A model generated the notes under the pieces. The model made no database searches, was not told the origin of the DNA, and saw nothing but the letters and a program-made list of their open reading frames with translations. The position numbers and the translations under genes were made by a program. DNA of 64,000 nt from Paenibacillus herberti (GTDB lineage: Bacteria; Bacillota; Bacilli; Paenibacillales; Paenibacillaceae): the NCBI RefSeq assembly GCF_002233675.1, contig NZ_NMUQ01000001.1, forward strand, positions 596,779 through 660,778. The letters are read 5' to 3'. This document shows positions 1 to 6,755 of this stretch, piece by piece (within the stretch, counting starts at the first letter, position 1; each line of letters begins with the position of its first letter).

Positions 1-690
1 ACCGGCTTCGACAAGGCGTCGGCCATTCTAAAAACGTTCACCAACGGGGAGTGGTCGACGTACCGCCTGCCGAAAGCGACCCAGGCGATGGACCATATGT
101 GGTTTACGGAGTGGCCGCGTATCCGCGAGGTGGAAACCGAGCGTCTGCTGATGGATTTCCACGGTATGTTCTATGAAATGTCGCATAACGCCTTTGGCGG
201 CAAAATCTGGGGGGTGCGTCCGATTAGTACGCATCTGCGGATGATCCCGGACTTCTGCTCCTGGAGAGGCATGCTCGTGCTGGCGGGCAACCAGGTTACT
301 CCAATTATGGACTCCAATCTGCTGGCCGGGGAGCCGCAGTCCAACCTGTGGTTCGGCAAAACCGACGATCTGTGGTCATTTGGCAAACCTGCTGGTTGGG
401 GTGGTCCTTGGTGGGAAACGGAAGTTAAGGCAGGCGTAGCGTCCGATCCGTATTTGATGACCGGCTTTGATCGCAAAGTGCTTCACCTGACGCATGAATC
501 GTCGCAAGAAGTATCCTTCGATGTACAAATCGACTTCCTTGGCAACGGAACGTGGAAAAAGTATACAACGATCAAGGTGTCCGAGGATGGCTACGCTCAT
601 CATGTATTCCCGGACGGCTTCAGCGCCCACTGGGTACGCATCGTGCCGCAAGCGGATTGCAAAGCAAGCGCGCATTTCATTTACTCTTAA
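1..690 (+). CDS. C-terminal part of an unrecognised protein (5' truncated by window edge)
   Basis: The reading frame is open from base 1 (first codons read TGFDKASAILKTF) and ends with TAA at 690, so only about 229 C-terminal residues are visible and the start lies outside the window. The sequence is rich in Trp, Gly and aromatic residues (WRGMLVLAGNQVTPIMD, GGPWWETEVKAG) and looks like repeated beta-strand blades, as in beta-propeller or carbohydrate-binding folds. No signal peptide can be judged. I do not recognise the family and assign no function. A strong terminator follows at 721, so it is transcriptionally separate from mraZ. Confidence 0.7.
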   Translation, partial: TGFDKASAILKTFTNGEWSTYRLPKATQAMDHMWFTEWPRIREVETERLLMDFHGMFYEMSHNAFGGKIWGVRPISTHLRMIPDFCSWRGMLVLAGNQVTPIMDSNLLAGEPQSNLWFGKTDDLWSFGKPAGWGGPWWETEVKAGVASDPYLMTGFDRKVLHLTHESSQEVSFDVQIDFLGNGTWKKYTTIKVSEDGYAHHVFPDGFSAHWVRIVPQADCKASAHFIYS

Positions 691-720
691 GAGCACACTT
701 TATTTACTCATAATAGGCAA

Positions 721-758
721 GACCGGAGCTGGCTTTACAGGCAGCCCCGGTCTTTTTT
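721..758 (+). terminator. Rho-independent terminator after the first gene
   Basis: GACCGGAGCTGG pairs with GCAGCCCCGGTC around a short loop and is followed by seven T residues. It insulates the upstream gene from the mraZ operon. Confidence 0.85.
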
Positions 759-814
759 TATTGGGATTTTCATAGCGGCATACTGTCTTGTGCAATAACG
801 TTGTTACAAATAGA

Positions 815-838
815 CGCATATCGCGAACGCGATATGCG
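815..838. promoter_or_regulatory. Perfect 11-bp-arm palindrome upstream of mraZ
   Basis: CGCATATCGCG is followed by AA and then its exact reverse complement. The two-base centre is too short for a good RNA hairpin loop, which suggests a dimeric protein-binding site or cruciform. It lies about 170 bp upstream of mraZ in a gene-free stretch (759-1005). No clear sigma-A promoter could be fixed in that stretch. Confidence 0.45.
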
Positions 839-950
839 ATTGCAATAGGCAAAAAGATTCATTCCAAACAAAAAAAATAGGCTAAAAAGTTTATTAAAAA
901 CTCTCTCATTCAGCAGGAGAAGAGTGCGAAACGGCGAATACCAATCTGCT

Positions 951-998
951 AGTGGGAGAAAGTGGGGCAAAGTGGTGATTTGGGGGAGAGAGGTGGGG
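951..998 (+). promoter_or_regulatory. MraZ operator: 10-bp-phased GTGGG repeats
   Basis: AGTGGGAGAA, AGTGGGGCAA and AGTGGTGATT follow each other with exact 10-bp period at 951, 961 and 971. More degenerate copies at 981 (TGGGGGAGAG) and 991 (AGGTGGGG) follow. MraZ proteins are known to bind direct repeats of a TGGGN-type core spaced one helical turn apart ahead of their own operon. The last copy overlaps the ribosome-binding region of mraZ, so bound MraZ would sit directly over the translation start. Confidence 0.8.
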
Positions 999-1005
999 AA
1001 GGCCA

Positions 1006-1443
1006 ATGTTTCTTGGAGAACATCAGCACAGCTTAGATGACAAAGGCCGCCTTACTGTACCGTCCAAATTCCGCGACAATCTAGGTCCTGTTTTCATTGT
1101 AACCCGCGGGCTCGACAACTGCCTGTTTGTGTATCCGATGGAAGAATGGAAACAACTTGAGCAAAAAATTCGCCAGCTCCCGCTTATGAAGGCGGACGCA
1201 CGTGCGTTTAGCCGCTTTTTCTTTTCAGGTGCGGTGGAATTGGAGCTCGACAAACAGGGAAGGGTAAATTTACCCAATCATTTGACGGAGTATGCGAAGC
1301 TGGAGAAGGATTGCATGGTGCTCGGCGTATCTAGCCGAGTGGAGATCTGGAGTAAGCCGGTTTGGGAAGGTTACTACGAGCAGTCGGAAGAAGCCTTCAA
1401 CGACATTGCTGAAAAATTGGTGGATTTCGACATTCAATTCTGA
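1006..1443 (+). CDS. mraZ: Transcriptional regulator MraZ
   Basis: DNA-binding protein at the head of the division and cell-wall cluster; in other bacteria it binds repeats upstream of its own gene and represses the operon. The 145 residues are normal for the family and hold two AbrB-like halves, each with the D-x-x-G-R signature (DDKGR near residue 11, DKQGR near 82). The ATG follows a purine-rich GAGGTGGGGAAGG ribosome site that is itself part of the 10-bp repeat operator at 951-998, which argues for autoregulation. It is the first gene before rsmH, 68 bp away. Confidence is high from sequence and position. Confidence 0.97.
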   Translation: MFLGEHQHSLDDKGRLTVPSKFRDNLGPVFIVTRGLDNCLFVYPMEEWKQLEQKIRQLPLMKADARAFSRFFFSGAVELELDKQGRVNLPNHLTEYAKLEKDCMVLGVSSRVEIWSKPVWEGYYEQSEEAFNDIAEKLVDFDIQF

Positions 1444-1511
1444 TTCACGTCCCTTTTTTGCACCTTACAAGCAACCACAGTCAGTCATCAAGAAATCAGG
1501 AGGACAACCTA

Positions 1512-2477
1512 TTGTTTCATCACATTACAGTTCTAAAAGAAGAGGCCGTAGATGGTCTCAATATTAAGCCAGACGGCATTTATGTTGATTGTACACTCGG
1601 AGGCGCCGGCCACAGTGAGCTGATCGCTTCCCGACTTGGTCCAGGAGGAAGGCTTATCGCCTTTGACCAGGACGATTGGGCACATGAGAATGCGCAGGTT
1701 CGGCTAGCTCCCTATTTGGACCGAATAACGCTGGTACGGGGCAACTTCCGCTACTTGCAGGAGCAGCTGATGCTGCTGCCCGAGGTGCCGAAGGTGAACG
1801 GTGTGCCTCAAGTCGACGGCATCCTGTTCGATCTTGGAGTCTCCAGTCCGCAGCTGGACGAGGCGGAACGCGGTTTCAGTTACAATCATGACGCTCCGCT
1901 CGACATGCGTATGGATCGGGAGTCTGATTTGACCGCTCACGAAATCGTGAACACATGGGATGAGAAGGAGATTGCCCGGATTCTGTTTGTATACGGAGAA
2001 GAGAAGTTTTCCCGGCAGATCGCCAGGGCTATCATCAAACAGCGTGCAACCGCCGAAATTATGACGACAAACGAACTTGCTGAACTGGTTAAGTCGGGAA
2101 TCCCAGCTGCAGCCCGGCGCACGGGCGGCCATCCGGCCAAGCGCAGCTTCCAGGCGCTGCGGATTGCTGTCAACGACGAGCTGCGAGCGGAGGAAGAAGC
2201 GCTTGAACAGGCCGTTGCGTGTGCAGCACCAGGCGGCAGAATTTCGGTCATTACGTTCCACTCGCTGGAGGATCGGATTTGTAAGCAGCTTTTTGTCGGT
2301 TATTTGGCCAAATGTACCTGCCCGCCTGCTTTTCCACACTGTGTCTGCGGGAGCAAAGGTACACTCCGGCTCGTATCTCGCAAGCCGATCTTGCCATCCC
2401 AAGAGGAGCTTGAGGCTAATCCTCGCTCTCGCTCGGCCAAGCTGAGGGTAGCGGAGAAGTTGCCCCTGTCCCACTAA
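1512..2477 (+). CDS. rsmH: 16S rRNA (cytosine-1402-N4)-methyltransferase RsmH
   Basis: SAM-dependent methyltransferase that modifies C1402 in the decoding centre of 16S rRNA (formerly MraW). The SAM loop [11 protein letters not shown] lies near residues 25-35, and the family signatures [11 protein letters not shown] and [11 protein letters not shown] are present. I chose the TTG at 1512 because AGGAGG lies 8 bases before it and the product [13 protein letters not shown] matches the family N-terminus. An ATG at 1458 would add 18 unlikely residues without a ribosome site. The length is 321 residues. It sits between mraZ and ftsL, the classical position. Confidence 0.96.
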   Translation: MFHHITVLKEEAVDGLNIKPDGIYVDCTLGGAGHSELIASRLGPGGRLIAFDQDDWAHENAQVRLAPYLDRITLVRGNFRYLQEQLMLLPEVPKVNGVPQVDGILFDLGVSSPQLDEAERGFSYNHDAPLDMRMDRESDLTAHEIVNTWDEKEIARILFVYGEEKFSRQIARAIIKQRATAEIMTTNELAELVKSGIPAAARRTGGHPAKRSFQALRIAVNDELRAEEEALEQAVACAAPGGRISVITFHSLEDRICKQLFVGYLAKCTCPPAFPHCVCGSKGTLRLVSRKPILPSQEELEANPRSRSAKLRVAEKLPLSH

Positions 2478-2544
2478 ACACGAAAATAGACCATTAACAA
2501 CCTAACAACAGGAAAAGAATCCAACCGCAGGAGGGGAACCCGCT

Positions 2545-2934
2545 TTGGCTTACACGAATGGCAATTTGGCTTTGCAGCCCAAGAGAAAACCGGAGCAGCA
2601 GCGCCCGGTAAAGGAAACGAAAAGAGTCGTGAAGGTCCGGAGGATGATTCCTCCTTCGGAAATGCTGCGCTATATGGGATCTGTGCTGGTCGTTGTGTGC
2701 GTGCTCGTGCTCATTATTTTCCGCTACGCCCAGGACTACCGCATGGAGCTTCAAATCAAAGAATTGAACGCAGGTTATAAACAAGCTACCGTTGATGTTA
2801 AAGTGCTGCGAGGCGAGGTGGCCAAGCTGTCCGATCCTGCCGTAATCTCCAAAAAAGCGCAAGAGCTCGGCATGACTCCAGCAGGTTCGGAGAAAGACAG
2901 CGACTCGGACGCCAAAAAAGAATCGGGACGTTAA
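2545..2934 (+). CDS. ftsL: Cell division protein FtsL
   Basis: Small bitopic septal protein that works with DivIB and DivIC to recruit and activate the septal transpeptidase and glycosyltransferase. It has a basic cytoplasmic N-terminus, one membrane segment (about residues 38-58, SVLVVVCVLVLIIF) and a short extracellular coiled coil (MELQIKELNAGYKQATVDVKVLRGEVAKLSD), with a Lys/Asp/Ser-rich tail. The start is TTG at 2545 behind GCAGGAGGGG. At 129 residues it is normal for Gram-positive FtsL. Sequence conservation in this family is low, so the call rests on topology and position just before pbpB. Confidence 0.92.
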   Translation: MAYTNGNLALQPKRKPEQQRPVKETKRVVKVRRMIPPSEMLRYMGSVLVVVCVLVLIIFRYAQDYRMELQIKELNAGYKQATVDVKVLRGEVAKLSDPAVISKKAQELGMTPAGSEKDSDSDAKKESGR

Positions 2935-2937
2935 GTC

Positions 2938-5223
2938 ATGGCAAATAATCCGATACAAAGCAATACCATTAAGCGAATCAAAATGAGGACCGTTGTTGTC
3001 GGAGGGGTGATTACCCTCCTTTTTCTTATTTTGATCAGTCGTGTTTTTTATGTGCAGGTCGTGCAGGCGGATTTTTGGCTCAGCGAAGCCAAAGCAATCT
3101 GGAAGGAACAGGATACGATTCCGGCGGAGCGCGGTACGATCAGTGATCGCAAAGGAAATATGCTCGCGATGAACATCCCGGCTTATACCGTCGTGGTCAA
3201 TCCTAAGCTGCTGAATGAGCTTGGAATCGCGGAAGAGGCGGCCAAGGGGCTGGCCGAATTGCTCGGCAAGTCGGAGCAGGAAGTGCTCAAGCAGACAACC
3301 ATGAAGAACAGCAAAGGGGAGTATTTGCAGTACCGGGAGCTTCGTCCGGAGGGCTGGAATATCGATAAGGCTAAGGCGGACAAGGTAATCGCTTTTCGGG
3401 ATAACCTCAAAAAAAGCTATGAGGAGCGTACGGATATAAAGATCCGCAACACGGGCATTACACTGAATGAAGGCTCCAAGCGTTTTTATCCAAACAATTC
3501 GCTGGCAGCTCATGTTCTGGGGTATGTGAACAAGGAAGGCGCTCCAGTTATCGGGCTTGAAGTCGACTTCAATAAACAATTGGAGGGGCAGGACGGCAAA
3601 GTCGTTTATGAAAAGGACGGCAACCGCGTTCAGCTCGCTAACGGCAACGCCCAACTGGTTCCAGCTGTGGACGGAAGTGATATCCAGTTGACGCTGGATT
3701 CAGAGATTCAGAACTATTTGGAAGTGGCTATGAAAAAGGCCTACGAAAAATACGAGCCGAAAAGCATTACCGCTATCGCCGCCGATCCCAATACAATGGA
3801 AATTCTGGCTATGGGCAATATGCCAACTTATAACCCTAATGAGTACTCCAAATCCAATGTAGGCAACTTCTTCAACCATGCCATTGGATCGACCTACGAG
3901 CCGGGCTCGACGTTCAAAATCATTACGTTAGCAAGTGCGGTTGAGGAAGGCAAGTTCAACCCTAATGCGACGTATAAGTCTGGATCAATTGTCGTTACAG
4001 GCACAAGAATTAGCGACGTTAACACCGCTGGATGGGGCACAATTTCCTATTTGGAAGGACTTAAACGCTCCAGTAACGTCTCTTTTGTCAAGCTTGGGCT
4101 AGAGCAGTTGGGTAAAGAGAAGTTGGTTAACTATTTTGAAAACTTTGGATTCGGCAAGCGGACGGGCATTGAGCTGAAAAACGAAGTCAAAGGTACATTG
4201 AATATTAATTATCCGTTCGAAGTAGCGACTTCTACGTTTGGACAAGGGGTTGCCGTCACGCCGATCCAACAGATCGCTGCGGTCGCTGCGGTAGCAAACG
4301 GCGGCAAGTTGATGAAGCCGCATATCGTCAAATCCATTAAAGATCCAGCTACCGGCAAGGTGACGGAGACAAAGCCGGAGATGGTGCGGCAGGTCATTAG
4401 CGCCGAAACTTCTCGCAAGGTGGGCGGATACTTGGAGCAGGTTGTCTCTGACAAGGAAATAGGCAGCGGCCGGAATGCGGCGATTCCCGGATACCGGGTC
4501 GCCGGCAAAACCGGTACGGCGGAGAAATCAGACGGCGTAGGATACTCAAAGGATGAATACGTCGTTTCCTTCATCGGTTATGCACCTGTGGAAAACCCGA
4601 AAATCGTCGTTTATGTCACTGTTGACTCACCGAACAACCCGATGGTCAGCGGCGGCACGGTTGCTGCTCCGGTGTTCAAAGAAATTGTTAGCCAAAGCCT
4701 ACGCTATATGGGTGTGAAGCCTGACGCGAAGGCCGTTAAGGATGGGGGCAAGCAAGGCACGCAGACCGTTCCTGATCTGAAGAATAAGGGAATCCAGGAG
4801 GCGCAAGCCGAGCTCAAGTCTCGCGGCATGGCGTCCAAGGTGGTCGGTAAGGGGACGAAGGTGCTGCTGCAGATCCCGGCAGCCGGTGCGGTGTTGGCCG
4901 AGAGCCAGCAGGTCTATCTGTTGACGGAGGAGCAGAGCAAGCTCACCTTGCCTTCGCTAGTCGGCTTGTCGCTTCGCGATGCGTTGCAAGTTTGCTCCTC
5001 AACGGGCAAGCGCTGCGTGACTGAGGGAGATGGCTACGTCGTGAAGCAAATGGATGCGAAGCTGAATGGCGAACCAGTTGTCAAGCTGACTCTGCAGTCG
5101 CCAAGTGAGCAGCAAGCGGCGAAGGATGCTGCGCTGAATGCAGAGAAGAACGATGATAGTGTGAATGAGGGTAAAGATAAGGACACAGAGAAGGGCACGG
5201 AGCAGAACCAGGACACAGAGTAG
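2938..5223 (+). CDS. pbpB: Septal class B penicillin-binding protein 2B (FtsI family)
   Basis: Division-specific D,D-transpeptidase that cross-links septal peptidoglycan. It has an N-terminal membrane anchor (residues about 16-38), a dimerisation domain, and a transpeptidase domain with the active-site STFK (Ser324), SSN (378-380) and KTG (524-526). Two PASTA domains follow (about 611-670 and 671-730). The last 35 residues are an acidic, Gln/Thr-rich tail (EKGTEQNQDTE) encoded by a degenerate tandem repeat that continues past the stop codon. It starts 3 bp after ftsL. The length of 761 is slightly long because of the tail. The call is secure; the tail probably has no catalytic role. Confidence 0.96.
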   Translation: MANNPIQSNTIKRIKMRTVVVGGVITLLFLILISRVFYVQVVQADFWLSEAKAIWKEQDTIPAERGTISDRKGNMLAMNIPAYTVVVNPKLLNELGIAEEAAKGLAELLGKSEQEVLKQTTMKNSKGEYLQYRELRPEGWNIDKAKADKVIAFRDNLKKSYEERTDIKIRNTGITLNEGSKRFYPNNSLAAHVLGYVNKEGAPVIGLEVDFNKQLEGQDGKVVYEKDGNRVQLANGNAQLVPAVDGSDIQLTLDSEIQNYLEVAMKKAYEKYEPKSITAIAADPNTMEILAMGNMPTYNPNEYSKSNVGNFFNHAIGSTYEPGSTFKIITLASAVEEGKFNPNATYKSGSIVVTGTRISDVNTAGWGTISYLEGLKRSSNVSFVKLGLEQLGKEKLVNYFENFGFGKRTGIELKNEVKGTLNINYPFEVATSTFGQGVAVTPIQQIAAVAAVANGGKLMKPHIVKSIKDPATGKVTETKPEMVRQVISAETSRKVGGYLEQVVSDKEIGSGRNAAIPGYRVAGKTGTAEKSDGVGYSKDEYVVSFIGYAPVENPKIVVYVTVDSPNNPMVSGGTVAAPVFKEIVSQSLRYMGVKPDAKAVKDGGKQGTQTVPDLKNKGIQEAQAELKSRGMASKVVGKGTKVLLQIPAAGAVLAESQQVYLLTEEQSKLTLPSLVGLSLRDALQVCSSTGKRCVTEGDGYVVKQMDAKLNGEPVVKLTLQSPSEQQAAKDAALNAEKNDDSVNEGKDKDTEKGTEQNQDTE

Positions 5224-5325
5224 GGACGGGTAGAGCCAGGACAGAGTAGACCGGGACGCAGAGCAGAACCGGGACACAGAGCAAAACCGGGACACAGAGT
5301 AGAACACGGGAGCAGAACCAGGATC
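5181..5325 (+). repeat. Degenerate 18-bp tandem repeat running through the pbpB stop codon
   Basis: Variants of GAGCAGAACCGGGACACA recur about seven times, from inside the last codons of pbpB (5181-5223) to about 5325. The stop TAG arises as GAGTAG, a one-base variant of GAGCAG, and further in-array TAG variants follow. This looks like slippage growth that has extended or trimmed the protein tail. Confidence 0.75.
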
Positions 5326-5374
5326 AAAGGCAGTTAATTACAACGGCGCTCCGCGCTGACTGACGGGACATTAA

Positions 5375-5555
5375 CCGCTGCGCGGAACGGACCCTCCTTC
5401 CGATTCACTGGAGCCCAGATTCCTTTGATTCCAAAACCCCTAACGGGGTAGGAATCCGGCCTCCAAGAGAAGCGCTGCCGCTTCTCCAGGAGCGTTCCGT
5501 CCGCTCCGCTTCCCGGTCCCGTAAAAACTCGTCTCTCCCCTATTTTTTAGGGGTA
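5375..5555 (-). repeat. Composite hairpin element, copy A (subtype I, inverted)
   Basis: Read on the minus strand this copy has CCCC-TAAAAAATA-GGGG (5537-5553), then 30 bases, then a long stem. The inner stem pairs GGAGCCCAGATTCC (about 5410-5423) with GGAATCCGGCCTCC (5451-5464). Its tip carries ACCCC-TAAC-GGGGT. The conserved internal-loop motif AGAAGCGGCAGCG lies at about 5468-5485. It matches copy E (44976-45160) closely along its whole length, in opposite orientation. Confidence 0.8.
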
Positions 5556-6103
5556 CGGCTCACTCCAGCTTCGCTTCTGGAGCCCGCCGTACCCGCGCTT
5601 CGCGCGGTGAAGGTGCTTCGGCTTGCGAGGTCGCTGCTCCGTAAGCGACCCAAGCTAAGGATCACGATATCCTTGCGGGTTAGACTTTTCTGTCGCACCA
5701 TCAATCTTGGCTACTCTACTGCTCCTTGTAAGGCTTAAGCTACTTCATCGCCGCATACGGGCGAGGTCATTCCCTAGCCACTGAGTTACTCAGTCGCTTA
5801 CGAAGCAGTGAGCCGCAGGCCCAAGCTTAGCTTGTATAGTCAGTAGCTTAGCTCGTAAGCAGTGGGCTTTCGGCAGCTCGTTCCGGCGCTTACCCCCAAA
5901 TATGTTGTGAGAGCCGAATATTATAACTATTCGGGCTTTTGAATAATTTGAAAGCCCGTAGAGCGTGACTGCGGGGGCCAGGTACCTTGGCTTGGCATAC
6001 TTGCTTAGCTCGGAACAGTACAGCAGTACAGACATTGCTCTTGCAAGCCCGCAGCAGAGCGGCGGGGCGAGCTTTTGCCGGAGCATCAAGCGACGGCACG
6101 CCA
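5556..6103. other. Hairpin-rich non-coding stretch between pbpB and spoVD
   Basis: No convincing gene is present; short open frames on either strand lack ribosome sites and protein-like composition. Several local hairpins are visible: GTACGGC/GCCGTAC (5553-5591), GGTCGCT/AGCGACC (5629-5650), AAGGAT/ATCCTT (about 5657-5673), ACTGAG/CTCAGT, and GGGCTTT/AAAGCCC (about 5933-5957). Motifs resembling GCTTACG and CGTAAGC recur between 5640 and 5890. It may be decayed mobile or repeat DNA. Confidence 0.5.
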
Positions 6104-6150
6104 GCCGCGCTAAGCGGCCTGCCGCCTTCCAGGTGTTCGGAAGGCGGCAC

Positions 6151-6350
6151 ACCCCCCAATAAAAAATGGGGGGATAGTAGAGTCGGTCCATGGGAGGGGT
6201 TGTGACGGTGAAGCGAAGCGGGCCGAAGCCTTCCGTAGAAGCGGAAGCGGTCCTCTTGGAAGTCGGATGCCTACACATTAATGTGTTAGGCGATCAGGCA
6301 TCCGAGTTCCAGAGGGATCGGAGGAAGGCTCGGCCCGCGCAGCGGAGTTC
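6151..6350 (+). repeat. Composite hairpin element, copy B (subtype II)
   Basis: CCCCCC-AATAAAAAAT-GGGGGG (6152-6173) is followed 46 bases later by an outer stem of GGGCCGAAGCCTTCC (6220-6234) against GGAAGGCTCGGCCC (6323-6336). The inner stem is CCTCTTGGAAGTCGGATGCC (6252-6271) against GGCATCCGAGTTCCAGAGG (6297-6315). The tip holds the perfect palindrome ACACATTAATGTGT (6273-6286). The unpaired GTAGAAGCGGAAGCGG lies between the two stems. Confidence 0.85.
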
Positions 6351-6421
6351 CGTTGCAGCCACTCCCATAACCTCCGCCGCGCTAAGCGGCCTGCCGCCTT
6401 CCAGGTGTTCGGAAGGCGCAC

Positions 6422-6622
6422 ACCCCCAATAAAAAATAGGGGGATAGGAGAGTCGGTCGATGGGAGGGGTTGTGACGGTGAAGCGGAGCGGGCCGAAGCC
6501 TTCCGTAGAAGCGGAAGCGGTCCTCTTGGAAGTCGGATGCCTACACATTAGTGTATTAGGCAATCAGGGCATCCGAGTTCCAGAGGGATCGGAGGAAGGC
6601 TCGGCCCGCGCAGCGGAGTTCC
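6422..6622 (+). repeat. Composite hairpin element, copy C (subtype II)
   Basis: Same architecture as copy B: CCCCC/GGGGG hairpin at 6423-6443, outer stem 6490-6504 with 6594-6607, inner stem from about 6522 to 6586. In the tip the palindrome is altered to ACACATTAGTGTAT, and the linker has gained one base (CAATCAGGG). The internal GTAGAAGCGGAAGCGG motif is unchanged. It lies 130 bp upstream of spoVD. Confidence 0.85.
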
Positions 6623-6755
6623 GTTGCAGCCACTCACATAAGCTCCCATAAGCTCACACAGCGCGTTCTACCAACGAACGTTTCCGAATAGGGTAAACAT
6701 GTACGGACAGACTCTACCTGTCCACCCTAGAACGAAGCGAGAGGGGAACAAGCGG

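Larger units (their letters stand above)
6104..6646 (+). repeat. Two tandem copies of a 272-bp unit containing composite elements B and C
   Basis: The stretch beginning GCCGCGCTAAGCGGC at 6104 recurs at 6376, a shift of 272 bp, with only scattered differences up to about 6642. Each unit starts with a stem of GCCGCCTTCC against GGAAGGCGGC (6121-6148; 6393-6418, slightly shortened). It then contains a complete composite hairpin element. Short open frames inside both copies (6190-6432, 6460-6651) translate the repeat and are not considered genes. Confidence 0.85.

Noticed and set aside
2494..3654. 386-codon minus-strand frame
   Set aside because: Antisense to ftsL and pbpB, both certain genes; no ribosome site.
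4999..5327. Overlapping minus-strand frames with repeated Cys/Ser/Pro motifs
   Set aside because: They reflect the tandem repeat at the pbpB 3' end read backwards.
5537..5553. C-run/A-T loop/G-run hairpins of the composite elements as terminators
   Set aside because: The T or A run is in the loop rather than after the stem, and the five copies have no consistent relation to gene ends.
6190..6651. Two small plus-strand genes (MGGVVTVKRSGPKPSVEAEA)
   Set aside because: They only translate the two copies of the composite repeat; no ribosome site, and the frame is not kept in copies A, D and E.
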